Shown here: positions 43,968 to 56,591 of the stretch, in pieces
Layout: each line of letters opens with the position of its first letter
Position numbering within the stretch: position 1 is the stretch's first letter
Origin: Pseudoips prasinana
Taxonomy: Eukaryota; Arthropoda; Insecta; Lepidoptera; Nolidae
DNA length: 64,000 bases
NCBI GenBank assembly: GCA_951640165.1
Contig: OX621243.1
Span: forward strand, 9,176,001-9,240,000
Direction of reading: 5' to 3'
Position numbers and translations under genes: made by a program
The notes under the pieces: model-generated
Seen by the model: only the letters and a program-made list of their open reading frames with translations
Told to the model about the DNA's origin: nothing
The model's database searches: none

Positions 43968-45110
43968 ACAATAAATCAAAATGCCAAAAATACACTCAAT
44001 AAACCTGTTGTTAAACATTGTAATAGCAAAATCTTTTAATGTAAGACCGTGTTAAAAATGTATTGCTATGTCTTTCGCTTGCTTTCCACGGTTTATTGAA
44101 ACAAAACTACAAGCACTAAAACGTTTTGCACGTTAACACTTCAGACCCCTTACGACTACAGGCTGAAAGTGCTCGAAACATGCAGTTATAAAAAGTTAAG
44201 TAAGCTATGAAAAAGTTAGTCTCGCTTTTAAACTACGTTTTTCTTTTTATCTCGTAAAGCGATGAATTCGACAGACAAAATTAAATTCAAGTTAAATTTA
44301 AATGTTTTCAGTGGTCTGTGAGTGGCTAGCGAGGATAAGTAGTCTATGGGTGGGTGGCCAAAATATTATATTTTTTTTAGAATATTCGTCCTATGAATGA
44401 TAGTTTAAGCTGTCAGCACCGCTTGGAAGCCATCATTAAGCCATTTCAGAAGCCTATTGGATGACTTGAGTTACTCTGGCAATAGAGTAACCACTGCCTT
44501 ATGGTAGTAGTAAAGGTGTTGTTTGTTTTGGTCAATAAAATGCATTTATTCTCAATCTACTTACTTAGACCACATCTCAAAAGCATAATATATGACGCAA
44601 GGCAATCGTAAATAGTTGATAATGTATGTTTAAACTAAACTTGGTCTTGGTTCATCTTGTACAGTTGCTAGATAGCACTGCAAGTTATACTAGTGCATTG
44701 ACCTCATAAAACATAACATAGGTTGGGTAAACCAGACTTTTCCTCTAAGGAATAGACGGGATGAATAAGTGAATCCTTTCATTAGTTATGTTAAGTATTT
44801 TATAGAGAGAACCTCAGTAAATATGAAAAGCTTTCAGAAGATACACATGTAAATTACTTTAACATAGGCAAACTACTTAAGTTGATATTAAATGCATAAG
44901 ATCTTTGACTAAATTATATAATTTACGTCCACAGCAGCATGAAAAAGAAATTCATATTTGACGACTACAAAAATAACTGTTGAATTGGAGATATGCACAC
45001 TTGGTTTCACGCCTTAATTCAGAATAGTTATACAAAAGTCATTGGAGCATAGTAAGTATAGGAATATCACTACGTAGGTATACATTGAAATTCGCTTAAA
45101 TAAATGTCTC
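43968..45110. other. No gene recognised
   Basis: AT-rich; no supported repeat or ORF. Confidence 0.45.
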
Positions 45111-45150
45111 AGAAAATATCAGTGAATTTCCAAATTCACTGATATTTTCT
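45111..45150. repeat. Perfect 19-bp palindrome, 2-nt loop
   Basis: AGAAAATATCAGTGAATTT, CC, and the exact reverse complement. Confidence 0.95.
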
Positions 45151-45451
45151 CCATTATTTTTCAAAAGAAGTTTTGGTTATCTGTAGTAGCTCTTGTGTTA
45201 CTGAGATATAAACGATTCTGTGGTCATATGAAGTAATTGATTCTATTTTTAATTTAGATTAAGTATTAATTATCCGCAGGTCAACTAGTCAATCCAGAGA
45301 TTAGAAATTAGATTGGAAATTAAATGTACACTAAGTGGATTTCCATTACTTGCCATGTTTGAAAAAAAATACAATGGAGGGGGCGTTAAAAACGTATTAG
45401 TGGCGTTTAAATTATGCGATAAAATTTATTGTATAAATTCGAGCCTGAACG

Positions 45452-45537
45452 CCATGGTGCGGTGGCGTAGCGGTTAACGGACATGGATCCGGATACCACG
45501 TGGTTCGTGGGTTCGATTCCCACCGACATTTAAATTT
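45452..45537 (+). mobile_element. tRNA-derived SINE head
   Basis: ATGGTGCGGTGGCGTAGCGG (box A region) and GTGGGTTCGATTCCCACCG (box B). No body recognised; not a functional tRNA, since no acceptor stem closes. Confidence 0.75.
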
Positions 45538-46002
45538 ACTCATTCTAAAGATGTCTGAAAAATATACTAATTTCTTGTTCCACAGATTTTTAATAGTTAC
45601 AATCAAATCTGAATTAAGGTATGTAACCGGGAATTATAAATTAAAAAAAAATAAAAATAAAAAAGGTTTTTATTCACGTAGACTTTAAAAAAGCGCTTGT
45701 AAATAGTCAGAACATGTTTGTAGTAATATAGTTGTATACATTAGATATTATTTCTAGTAACATAGATATTTAGGTACATCTTGTATGAAAACATTTATAA
45801 AATTTATTTTATTACAGAAATGATATTTAGCTAGCTCGTATCAAGTTATTGTCAAGAGATTATGTTTAATTAGCGGGTATGTACGAGTATATCTCAAAAT
45901 TAAACATGATTACCTATATTGTTAAAAAAATGTTACTACCGCAATATAGGCGTTTTAATTTGTTGAGATATACAAAATACCTAATGACTAATCTAGAAAT
46001 TA

Positions 46003-46125
46003 GTTGTTTTTTTTTACTTTACTAACATAAAATAGACGGACACAAAACACAAATAGACTCAGAACAACTATTTATGGGTCACACAAATAGCTGTGCGGCG
46101 CGGAATCGAACCCGCGACACGTGCA
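46003..46125 (-). mobile_element. SINE family A, internally deleted
   Basis: Reversed: TTTGACTGCACGTGTCGCGG, GGGTTCGATTCCGCGCCG, then ATAAATAGTTGTTCTGAGTC; part of the tRNA-like head and the tail stem are missing. Confidence 0.8.
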
Positions 46126-46210
46126 GTCAAATGTTTCGATTGTTTATCAAGTAATTCTTTTAAAGCATCGAAATAATATGTATTATAGAATCACAAGTTA
46201 TGTTTCTATG

Positions 46211-46570
46211 ACATGGTCGTTGGTCTAGCAGTAGCGTGTTCAATCGCAGATAATGAGGTCGTAGGTTCAAATCCCGGGTCAAGCCAAAACGTGGCTATGG
46301 GAAGAAAATTTCTCAATATCAGTCAGGTGTCTGGGAGATGGCTGTATTTACCTTCCCCCGTGCCTCGGAGACCACGTAAAGTAGTCGGTCCTGTACCTGA
46401 AATCGTACTTGTCGTGTCGCTAGTTATCCTTTCGGGTCATGAGAGTGATGGATAGAAAGGGCACCTGTGTATGCGCACACACTTGTAAACTATAATATGT
46501 TCCACGCAGATGGCTAGTCTTCATTGAGACTGGCTGCAGTAGTTGGAATTTGACCAGGAGGACATTATTG
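46211..46570 (+). mobile_element. tRNA-derived SINE (family C)
   Basis: TGGTCGTTGGTCTAGCAGTA (box A), GTAGGTTCAAATCCCGGGTC (box B), then CGGAGACCACGTAAAG, CGGTCCTG, GACTGGCTGCAGTAGTTGGA and AATTTGACCAGGAGGACAT. A diverged copy lies at 62608. The frame open across the head is incidental. Confidence 0.82.
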
Positions 46571-46589
46571 ATATTTGTTCTAGAAGGTA

Positions 46590-46714
46590 GTACAGGCGCC
46601 AACAAATCAAGATACCCAATCTGTCAAATTTCCCCAATTAAAAGTGAACCTCATGCTTTTGTGTTATAGTTGAAAATCTATAAAAGTAATTTGACAGATT
46701 GGAGTAGCTGGACA
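46590..46714. mobile_element. Truncated second copy of the 24402 MITE
   Basis: GTACAGGCGCCAACAAATCA, CTGTCAAATTTCCCC, TAATTTGACAGATTGGAGTA and GCTGGACAT align with the MITE; the last 15 bp of the right TIR are missing. Confidence 0.85.
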
Positions 46715-46830
46715 TATATTGTTTTTGGAACGAAGTTCCTTATCGTGCGTTGTGAAAGGGGGCTAGACGAAAAAAAATCTTACGAAAAGTTGTCACGACA
46801 CCTTTTGCAGCTGTGCGGCGTGCGCATATT

Positions 46831-46832
46831 TC

Positions 46833-46881
<49 letters not shown>
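46831..46881. repeat. (TC)n microsatellite
   Basis: TCTG units passing into a pure CT run. Confidence 0.9.
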
Positions 46882-46884
<3 letters not shown>

Positions 46885-47343
46885 AGAAAGCAAGCCAGAT
46901 ATTTTCATTTCTATTTCGCATTGAACAGTGTGGTGTCGCGACGATTATTTTTGTTGAGTGTATACAGGTTTTTTGTACATAATAAGAAATAACTTCGTTC
47001 CATCCGGGTGTCCCTTGACAACTCTCAAGTTTTTATTTATATAAAACGCGTGGCTTGAAAAATGCGAGCTATGAAAGATATTACACGCTCTAGCGCCTAG
47101 GTTTTGTTATAAGCGTCAGCTTGCCACTAGCAAAAAAGTTACCGTCAGTCTAGTGATGTGTAAATGGCAGAACTACGAGTAAAAACTTCGGAGATATTTT
47201 CTTTGATAGGTCAGAAAATTTATATAGTAGTTAAATATATTACAGCTGCTGTTTGAGGCGGTTCTTTCTACAGACTTATCGAAAGGTCTTATTTCGTAAC
47301 TCGTAAAGAACTCATAATTTTTTTTTACTATTAATTACATAGT

Positions 47344-47604
47344 ACCGTAGTCACCGTAGCCTAGTTGGTAGTGCTCCTGCCTACGAAGCTGGTGGTCCTG
47401 GGTTCGAATCCCGGTAAGTGCAAATATTTGTGTGATGAGCACGAATATTTGTTTCTGAGTCGTGGATGTTTTCTATCTATTTAAGTATTTATCTATCTAT
47501 ATAAGTATGTATATCGTCGCCTGGTCCCCTTGGTACAAGCTTTGCTTAGTTTGGGGCTAGGATGATCTGTGTGACATGGTCCATATATATTATATATTAT
47601 TATT
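47344..47604 (+). mobile_element. SINE (family B relative)
   Basis: CCGTAGCCTAGTTGGTAGTG (box A), GGTCCTGGGTTCGAATCCCG (box B), GCTTTGCTTAGTTTGGGGCT and an ATATTATTATT tail. Confidence 0.85.
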
Positions 47605-48458
47605 ATAAATTTCAGAGAGCTTCTTCGTCTGGGTATTGTCACTGCAGGGTTTATGTAGACCGTTTCCGTCACCTTGGCCTATTATGCTGCTGCAGTACAG
47701 GCTTTTGAACTACGCCACTGTTGAAGACGTCTTCACGTTCTTAGATCCCTAATGCTATATACCTGATGATATGAGGTTAAGGTATCTTGGACTGGCCTGC
47801 CTCTGACTTTTAAAAAATGTTGTAGGGGAAGTGACCCTATAAAGAAGCCTATCTCAAGTATAGGAGAAAAGCAAACATTGGTGAAAGTTGTAAGCTAGGG
47901 CAGCCTTTAGGGAGGATAATACTGGGATTCAAAGGCTCATTGTGCTTTTGAAGCCCAGTATTACGACGCTTTGTCAGTGAGTTGCCCAGACGCTTTGACC
48001 AATATTCAGGTCAAACAGCTGGGGCTCAGTCAATGAATAAGACTTTTCATTAAACGAAGTAGTACCTCTTGCTTTTTGGGCACTTTACCTGCAGACGGAA
48101 ATTGTAGACAGTGTTTATAAGTTCATAATTGCAGTTCCTTTGATCAAATGTTTTATGTTTCAATACATAATATTTACCAACTGTATGTAATTCTAGCTTG
48201 AATGGCATTAAAATTTACGTACTGTACTAGCTGGAAATGTAATGATATTATGGCACAGGAAATAATAAAATATTACACGCACTTAAAAAATTTGAACAAA
48301 TTAATTAAGAAAATGTAATAAATAAAGCCTCTGCTGCGGGAAATGACTGGGCAGATTTATATAACAACGAATATTAAACATTAGGGCTCCGATAACCCTT
48401 CCTCTGATTGAAGTCTATGAAAAACCACATGCATTTCGCGCACATGCAGAAAAAAAAT
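47605..48458. other. No gene recognised; worn coding-like block
   Basis: 47640-48030 is GC-richer and may be degenerate mobile-element coding DNA, with an imperfect stem (TACTGGG...CCCAGTA) near 47910-47951. No frame survives. Confidence 0.35.
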
Positions 48459-48506
48459 AACTTGTGAACGTATTCAAGGTAAGTGCCTTGAATAAGTTCA
48501 CAAGTT
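48459..48506. repeat. 21-bp inverted repeat, one mismatch
   Basis: AACTTGTGAACGTATTCAAGG and its complement with a 6-nt loop; followed by a second small hairpin (CTTTGAAGT / ACTTCAAAG). Confidence 0.92.
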
Positions 48507-48928
48507 TTTCTTTGAAGTTGCCTACAGCTACTTCAAAGTGTAAATTGACTGTTCTTTACTTTTTCTTTACTTACTTTTTCCTCTGATTTACGTTTCTTTT
48601 TTATTTAACTCTATAGGGAAAACATGATAAAGAATACAAAACAATTTTGTAATAAATGTAGGAAAATTACCAATTACTTCAATGTTTACTTCAGAAACAA
48701 GATTTCAAATCTAAATATCAGAGTAGCATTCAACTCTAACATTCCGCTACATCACTGTCACAGAAAACGGCGTACAAAAGACCTCGATTCCTTTCTTTGC
48801 AGCTCTAAAGCGCAAAAACGGCAGCACTACAAAATAATTTCCTGCACTATAATAGTTACAACTAGGTAGAAGTCTAACAATTACGAATTGATGGATTTGA
48901 GTACACCAAAAAACCACCTAATATATTT

Positions 48929-49187
48929 ACGGGCCTGTTGGCGTGGTAAGCAAATGCTTGCTTTTCACGCCGGAGGTCGTGGGCTCGATTCCCACCCAGG
49001 ACAGATATTTGTATTCATGAAAATGTCTGTTTTTCCTGAGTCTGGGTGTAATTTATCTATATAAATATGTATTTACAAAAGAAACGTAGGATATGTAGTA
49101 TATCAGTTATCTGGTTTCCATAGTACAAGCTCTTCTTAGTTTGGAATTAGATAGCCGTGTGTGATGTCCCAGGATATTATTATTATT
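48929..49187 (+). mobile_element. SINE family B, near full length
   Basis: GGGCCTGTTGGCGTGGTAAG, GCTTTTCACGCCGGAGGTCG, GGGCTCGATTCCCACCCAGG (box B), CTGAGTCTGGGTGTAATTTA, CTCTTCTTAGTTTGGAATTA, and an ATTATTATT tail. Confidence 0.9.
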
Positions 49188-50089
49188 TTATTTTTTAATG
49201 TTTCAGTTTTCGCCTGCTTTTGTAGCAGTACTTTAAAGTAGTCAGCACGCCACTACCTCAGCGACGTGTTTGGGTTCGATCTTAACATACGATAATTGTA
49301 TGTGGTCCCGCAATATGAATCTAAATGGCTCGAGTAGGCGTAGTAGTGGTAGGCTTTTTTTTCTACAAACTAGATTAACTATTGTGATAACAAACCGGAA
49401 AAGTGCGTGTTTGCGCACGGTGACATAAATTACTACGTAGATAGTCGATTCATCAAGGGAATAGTGTCTTAAAGATGTTTTCGAGTATTTTTCGAAGTAT
49501 GTAAGATTAGATTGAGAGACCGTCTTAATATTGTCGTTGAATAAATATTCTCCCATATATATAGTATAACTACAAAAATACGTATTCCAGTTAAAAAAAA
49601 AAATATGAGACACATATACAACAATGCTTTGCTTACCAATTTTTGACTTTTTGCCTTTATTTTATGTTTTCGTTAAGCCGTTCCCCATATCAACGATGCG
49701 GGTAACCATCTTTCAGTCTCAGCCAATTAGTGTTACTGTGTTTCCTTATTGTGAAAGAGCCGAGACGCTTTACACAAAAGCCCTCAACTGATGGGCATTT
49801 TTAACCGATTTTAAGAGGAGAAGGTTTTTACTATATAATATATTTTTTTTGTATATATCTTACGTGTTTACGAACCTCGTTGTTTGGGAATCAATTTTGG
49901 TATTTCAACAGAAATTGCTTATCCTATGTAAACGTTTAAGAGAGGTAGGGCACAGCGTTCATTCGTTCAAAAGCAGCCCGACTGGGGAACTCTTGACCTA
50001 GCAGAAGACATTCCTTAATAATTACATTAATAACTTAATGTTGTGTTTCTACGTGTGAGTAAGGTCGCCAGAGCTCATCGGGGTGTGAA
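49188..50089. other. No gene recognised
   Basis: A 123-codon minus-strand frame at 49242-49613 has no recognisable motif and its composition follows the local AT bias. Not called. Confidence 0.4.
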
Positions 50090-50240
50090 GAAGGGTCAAC
50101 AACACTTGTTTGCTGACTCTTTTAAAGGCCGGCAACGCACCCACGACTCGTCTGGTGTTGCGAATGTCCATGGGCGGTGGTGATCACTTACAATCAGGTG
50201 ACCCACTTGCTCGTTTGTCGTCCTCTTATATATAAAAGAA
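50090..50240 (+). mobile_element. LINE 3' terminus
   Basis: GGCCGGCAACGCACCCACGA, GTGTTGCGAATGTCCATGGG, CGGTGGTGATCACTTACAAT and CAGGTGACCCACTTGCTCGT, then TATATATAAAAGAAAC. This is a common Lepidoptera non-LTR 3' end. No ORF kept. Confidence 0.75.
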
Positions 50241-50460
50241 ACAAACGTATTTTTCAGCAAATAATAGTGAAATGTCTTCAAGAGTGCATTTTCTTCTTAG
50301 ATAAATATGATATAGCTTGATCTCCGAAGATGATGACCTGCCTATTCAATACCTTACGGTACATTAGATACGACACATGTTAGTACACACACTCAGATTC
50401 TATTGTTATTTACTATCATTTTACGGGTCTATTCTATCCCTTAAGGAGCTCTATCTATAT

Positions 50461-50550
50461 GTATACATATTATTGGTATATCCATGCTTAACAGAATAAC
50501 GTACTACCGTTATTCTGTTAAGCACGGATATACCTATAATATGTATATAC
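50461..50550. repeat. Long inverted repeat, about 41-bp arms
   Basis: Arms 50461-50501 and 50508-50550 with loop TACTAC; inner 20 bp nearly perfect (ATGCTTAACAGAATAACG), outer part with a few mismatches and two extra bases. Confidence 0.92.
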
Positions 50551-51699
50551 CTACCTATTTATAATTTTAGATTCGTTGGGGTAAAACAAATACGGAAGTT
50601 CCTTAATTGTGATCAACTTTCAGTTAATTGTATGATGTTAATTGTCTAAATAGCAATAATTTAATGGATTTAGGAATGAAGGTAATAAATACCACAGATC
50701 GCATCTAGTTAATAAATAAATATCCAGGACTTATCACTCACTGATATGTAGCCCAAATTAAACAAAGCTCGTAGTAAACTTGATGTATTAACATTATTTT
50801 TTTATAAACATATACATAAAATACACAGAAAACAACGAGACCAAGCCAAATCAACATGTTTGTAGAGTTTGAGTTAGCTTATTTTTATTATATATATTTT
50901 GTTTTAAAATCTTGTTAAATAAATTTTGATGTATGATTAAAAATTAAAATTAATACTAACAACATACATTGTTCTCATCTATATTTAACTTCTGAATTCC
51001 AATATATTCCAAACAAAAGTCTTCTCACCAACGTCTTTTCCAACGTCTACCTTAGTGTTCTGATTGATCAGTTCCATTCATTACATTTTAAAGTGCATCT
51101 TCCTTGCCTATTTCTGCATCACCCTAAATTTGACTGATAGAGAATGACTTCAACATTAAGCCCGTCGCAGAATATCCATGTGCCAAAGATTAAATATAAT
51201 ACTTATGACTAAACGTAGATGAAACAGCATGATACACTAATAACATACTTTAACAATGATAGTAGTAGTATCCTAATTAATTTCTAAAAATATTTGATAC
51301 TAATATTGTTCTATATTGGCATAGATCCATCTAAAAATAGCTTAATAGGTTGGTACCGAGTGTGTGTCTGTGTCGAACCCATTTTAGCTTGTACCTGATT
51401 ACTGCTACGAGCATTGATTTATGGTTCAACCTAGACTGTATCCATTCTGCTGACAAATTACTTCAATGTCTCCAATTTAGGGTATAATAGAGTGACATAT
51501 TCCCGTACCAACTTGTACCAGATTATAAATGTTGTCTCTTTATAATAGAATGCAACAATAGGTATTATCTATTTTTACTAGAAAATTACTTAGACTTAGA
51601 TTTCAAGCATTTTGTTTAACAACCGATTTGAATAAAACTTGAATTTCTCACGTTCATAAGTATTACCTATTGAATAAAGAATCGTTTCATATACAACGG
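50551..51699. other. No gene recognised
   Basis: AT-rich; no supported features. Confidence 0.45.
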
Positions 51700-52106
51700 A
51701 GGAATAGCTTAACAAATATACAAAAACAAAACATACAAGTGAGGTCTGAGATCGCAATATCAGAATTTGTTATGTACAGGCGCATACAAAACCAGTCTTT
51801 TGAAAAAAAGTGTTATTTGTATGGCACCTGTTATCTTCAATAAGCTGCCAAACAGCATTAAAGATCTCCCATTGGAAAGGTTCAAAAAACACCTCACAGC
51901 TCTGCTAGCTGAAAAATGCTATTATACCTTGCAAGAGTTCCTAGATGATAAGCAAATTTAAATTAATGTATCCATGTCTTTTTAGTTTAACACTGAATTT
52001 GCATGCTTTATTAAGGCAGAATGTACAAGGATTCTTCAAAATGTATGTTAACAACTAATGTTTGTACCTACATTCAAAGCAAATAAAGATATTCTATTCT
52101 ATTCAA
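51700..52106 (+). pseudogene. 5'-truncated LINE, last 65 codons and 3' UTR
   Basis: The frame 51767-51961 ends a LINE RT protein: APVIFNKLPNSIKDLPLERF, KKHLTALLAEKCYYTLQEFL, DDKQI-stop. The LP.SIK.L....FKKHL pattern also appears in the LINE at 59420 (KLPNDIREL, FQGIIKAKL). The 3' UTR ends AATAAAGATATTCTATTCTA. Truncated, so inactive. Confidence 0.8.
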
Positions 52107-52113
52107 TTATCAA

Positions 52114-52152
52114 CAACAAACTTCAAAAAAGGAGTTATTTTGAAGTTTGTTG
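52114..52152. repeat. 15-bp inverted repeat
   Basis: CAACAAACTTCAAAA and TTTTGAAGTTTGTTG around a 9-nt loop, directly after the LINE tail. Confidence 0.9.
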
Positions 52153-54106
52153 TCTGAGTAAAAATTGTTGTTAACTTTGATACCTTTTTTTTCTTAAAAT
52201 AACTATATAGTACGTTTCAGAATTTAGACCCAAATCCATTTTGACTTTATTTTTGCAAATAAGCGACATCTAACAGTGTTTAATTTCTAACCGTGTGTGA
52301 GTTTTATGAACTATATGAAAATAAGACAAATTTATGAAATCTACGTTTAGGGACCTTATTATTCCGGATTTAGGAATTTAAGTATTTTATTAATTTTAAA
52401 AATGTATAAGATTTTTGTACCCCGGTGAAATGGTATGATAAATAAATTCTTGTGAAATATACCAATGAGTAATAGTGACTAAAAAGTTCTGCTCTATTTA
52501 TTCTCTTATTCATATTATCATAAGTTCTTTATGAATATAATTATAATTAAATTGTTTTCTCTTTCATATCTTATGAAGAGCTTGAGTGCACACAATGTTC
52601 TAATGTCTTGTTAGTAAATATAACGAATATTAAAACCAATTTAATAATTAGAGCTGGATCAATACCAACAAGTTAATTTAAGCCACTTATTTAGGAATAT
52701 AACCACAATAAACATGATGCAAAATACAACTATCTCTCTAGAACACATGAGCAAATAAGACTGCCACTACAGTCCACGTTCTCGCGATGTAGATATAGTG
52801 TGAAAGTCAAAATTCCAGGAAATACCATTCTAAAAGTCCTGTGGGTTCGGAGTGGGCGCTTATTTTGTCTTATTTGAATAAATTGCTCGCTTTGCGGGCG
52901 TAGGGAGCATTTGTTTTCACTTAGAAAAGCACTCGACGTTCCCGGAGATCTTCCATTTAGGATAGGGGCTTTAAAACAGCGGATAAAAGTTAAGTTTATA
53001 AACCGTTTCTTAATATGCGGTAATATAAAAAACTAACTGTAAAAATCATCAAACTAAAGTTGACCGTTCGAGGTCGATATCTATTTTTATTTATTATAAA
53101 TATTTTTATTTTAATACGGGTATAAAATACAAGTTATAAAAGACATAAAGTTCTCGTGTTATTGGTCTTCTAACTAAATATTACGTAAATATATTTTGTA
53201 AGAATGACCAAAACTTACCAAGAAATTGATTATTGGGAGCCCCGTCTAGAGTTTTGTAGCGTATGCAGTAGCAGCATGGCGCAGCATTTTTCATTCAACA
53301 AATATTGTTAAGTCCATCGCTACCGATCATTGCACGTTTGCACGTAAAAATAACTAGAAAAATATAAAAAAATAATAATATAATAGTTGGTATTGTAATT
53401 ATTAAAAAAATATGGTTTTATGTATTCATTGATTTATCAAAATATCGTATAATAAGTAACTTGGCATATCTATCATTCACGAGTTTTAAAACTTTGCGTT
53501 TGAGTAACGAAATTCTTTGGTGGATTAATGAATGTTCATTGTTTAACATATCTGTATTAATTTGACTAATGATTTTTAATATCCATTATTTTAAATTAAA
53601 TTTGTATTTCTTTTGAAATATATAATTCTGACAGTTCCTATGATTTAAAGTGGGCATTTAAATGAGAATTTTGCATCAAATGCAGCGCTTCCTTTAAATG
53701 AGTTCCTCGGCAAAATCTATTTCAAAATGTGCAGCAGTTGCGTGTTTCTAACATATTTTGTCTTATACTAACTACTACTACTATGCTAATACAATAAAAA
53801 ATCAGAAGAATATATTAAAATACGGCTACATACAAGTTTTCACTTATATACTGTGTTTATGTAAGATATACCTAGTTGCATAAGAAAGACCACATTAAAT
53901 CATGTTTGCAAAACAAAATTTAATAAAATGTATACAGTTGTTAAGCATCAAAGAATATTTTATCAAATATATTTTTCAATTAAGCAATGTTCGTAACACA
54001 TACATCAAGGTCATCCCTCTGACACTCCTCGTTAAATGAGCGACATACACTAAAAAGCTATGAGTTTTATCTTTATTCCGTATTTTTCTTATTTTTATGT
54101 ATTTTT
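52153..54106. other. 2 kb AT-rich sequence, no gene recognised
   Basis: 52790-52990 is GC-richer without a clear frame. No family recognised. Confidence 0.4.
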
Positions 54107-54290
54107 TTTTAAAGATTACGCCCGCATTAGGGACTTTTATCCCTGGTCGCGGGGTACTTTACAAACACATAACACACGGACACAAATTACATCCAGACAC
54201 AAAACGACTATTTATGGGTCAAGGTCATGTTTATGGGACACGAAGCGGCGAGGCGAATGTCTTAGCCGCCGCGCCACACGTGCAGAGGCA
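54107..54290 (-). mobile_element. SINE family A, box B region lost
   Basis: Reversed: CTGCACGTGTGGCGCGGCGG, CTAAGACATTCGCC, then CATAAATAGTCGTTTTGTGT and the CCGCGACCAGGGATAAAAGT stem with a tail of A. About 20 bp around box B are replaced. Confidence 0.82.
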
Positions 54291-54814
54291 CATGGAAAAG
54301 ATCTGATCCTCCAAAGAAACCTCCGAAAGTACTCTAAGTCTAATCTTGCCAACCAATTCAGGAACGTCAATAGCACCATTCGTAATATTAATAAATGTTA
54401 GATCTGTAATTTTTGTGATCATATAGCGGGTGATTTTTTTTACAATGACTTAAACAGTCAGGCATATATGAATTTGAGCGATATTGAATGTATCTCATAA
54501 ATTTTCGTAGAATACCTTCCTGACGGTAAATGAATGTATGACGGTAAGTGTATATTATTGTAGTTTGGATTACAAATTGGGGAAGTATATTCGAGGTGGC
54601 TACGAACAATAGCATAATACACTATTATATTGAGAATATTGTATTGTGTTGTTATTGTATTGACGTTTCTTAAGTCCAAACTAATTCTGAATATGAAATT
54701 CAATGCTTCGAAGGCCTTACTCACAACCTTACTATATATGTATAGTTACATATCGCCATGTTGGAACACCGAAGGATAAGAGTTATTGCATTGTTTGCTT
54801 TTGAGAATATTTAA

Positions 54815-54935
54815 TAATAATATCCTATAACATTATTTACACACGGCCATCTGATCTCAAACTAAGGATAGCTTGTACTATGGAAACCGGATATCTAATA
54901 TACTACATATACCTACTACTTTTCTAATTGGGAAT
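54815..54935 (-). mobile_element. SINE family B tail
   Basis: Reversed: ATCCGGTTTCCATAGTACAA, GCTATCCTTAGTTTGAGATC and an ATATTATTATT-like end; head missing. Confidence 0.7.
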
Positions 54936-54937
54936 TG

Positions 54938-55075
54938 TCCAATGGACCGACGATCTAGTGCGGGTCGTGGGATGCCGCTGGATGCGGGCAGCGCAGAAGG
55001 CTATTGTAAAGATCCTTGAGAAAGGCCTTTCTCCAGCAGTGGACGTCTTTTGGCTGATATGATGATCATGATGAC
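54938..55075 (+). mobile_element. RTE LINE 3' end
   Basis: Reads QWTDDLVRVVGCRWMRAAQK and, further, LEKGLSPAVDVFW, the worn RTE C-terminus, then an ATGATGATCATGATGA tail. Confidence 0.82.
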
Positions 55076-55310
55076 TATCCAATCAAGGTCAAGAATCTTA
55101 TCGTTAAAATCTTGATGATTATTATACGGAAAACATTTGTATAAATCAAATTGAAACTAGAGAATTTGTTTCCTATTTCATAAACCTTTCGTGTCATTTG
55201 TTGAAAGTAATATCATGTAGTCTTCAATATGCAAATACATGAAATTTAATTTGCTGTATATGATAGTCTGTACATACATATGTGTGTATATGCTGAGTGA
55301 TGACGGCGCG

Positions 55311-55535
55311 CGAATATCTTCACCCCATCTCATCCCTTGGGATGCGTAGAAGTCGACCCGAGGGAATATCTACCGGAGAACGGGCAGCAGCCTCTCTCTG
55401 TGTACTATGACCATCATACTGCGATCGCCAACCTGTCTGCCAAGCGTGGTGATTATGGTATTTCCCCCCAACATGATTATTGGGGGAGGCTTTTGTCCAA
55501 CAGTGGACTTTTTACAGCTGTTATGATGATGTGTG
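55311..55535 (+). mobile_element. LINE 3' end, family of 26688
   Basis: CTCATCCCTTGGGATGCGTA, CGACCCGAGGGAATATCTAC, GAACGGGCAGCAGCCTCTCT, CATACTGCGATCGCCAACCT, GCCAAGCGTGGTGATTATGG, GGGGGAGGCTTTTGTCCAAC and GATGATG. Confidence 0.83.
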
Positions 55536-56569
55536 TACTAGCTGGGTATAAATATAATAAAAATAATAAAATTTTTAATGATCTAATACTCCTGATGATT
55601 ATGATGACTCTATATTTATTTCATTCTCTTGTAGGCGTCTTTTCTGAAGTTTATCTTCTGCCCTTTTTGAATTGCACACACACACTCTTTATTCTTTATA
55701 ATCCAAAAGTTTCTTAACTCTTAGCATGGTTTTTTATGTTTGATGAATGTCGTTTCCTAGAAAAACTACTAATTAATTAAAAGTAAACATCTGCTGTTTT
55801 AAGTGCCCCACTTGAGTAGGTATTGACCGTGCAGTCAAGTAGAAAGTGTTAAGAGTGTAAATTAACCCGTGAAAATGTGGATTTATGAAATTTTCCGACC
55901 GCTTTCTTAACCCTAACGCTTACTTTATTTACCCAAGAAGTAACAAGGTTAAAAAGGATACCCAATATTTCTCCCTTTGTAAGGTTTTTGGATTACGTTA
56001 GCTTAAAATGTTTTGGAGATCATAATAATATTTCTGCGTTAAGTATACCTTAGTGGAGAAGTTGCTACTGAAAGGTTATATAGAATAATAATTTATTAAT
56101 CATAAGTATACCTATGCTACAGTACAGATTAAGCTATGTGCAAATTTAAAATGTATGCTGTTATGAAATATAAATCTTTTCATATATCATTTAAGTACAA
56201 TACACAAGTTTCATATTGTGTTGAATTGAACCTACAAAATATTTCCTACTAAAATATTATTTTTAATATATTAGGTAAGTAAATATTTAAACAATCAATA
56301 AAAAGCAAATCTAAGTCATCAGTTTGGACAGACTCAAAAAAAAATTTTTTAGCATTTTTGATATTTTCATAAAAATGTTATTATGAATTTTTTTACAAAA
56401 ATCATCCATCATACACATTCATAGTGACCTAAAAATCATATCATACTTATTTACTAAAAAAAGGAATATAAAAATAAAACCCCAAATAACTACTTGTTAA
56501 ATAAATACAGTCAGCGCTTTCTTATGTTACCTATATACACCAATAACAAATTTAACACCGTCATCAAAG
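55536..56569. other. No gene recognised
   Basis: AT-rich. The frame running on from the LINE end (to 55717) is incidental. Confidence 0.45.
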
Positions 56570-56591
56570 TTTTCTTCTCTTTTGTTTTCAG

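Noticed and set aside
47344..47420. tRNA gene
   Set aside because: A and B boxes are good but the acceptor stem does not close and a SINE body and tail follow.
49242..49613. 123-codon minus-strand frame
   Set aside because: No recognisable motif; lies in AT-rich repeat-derived DNA.
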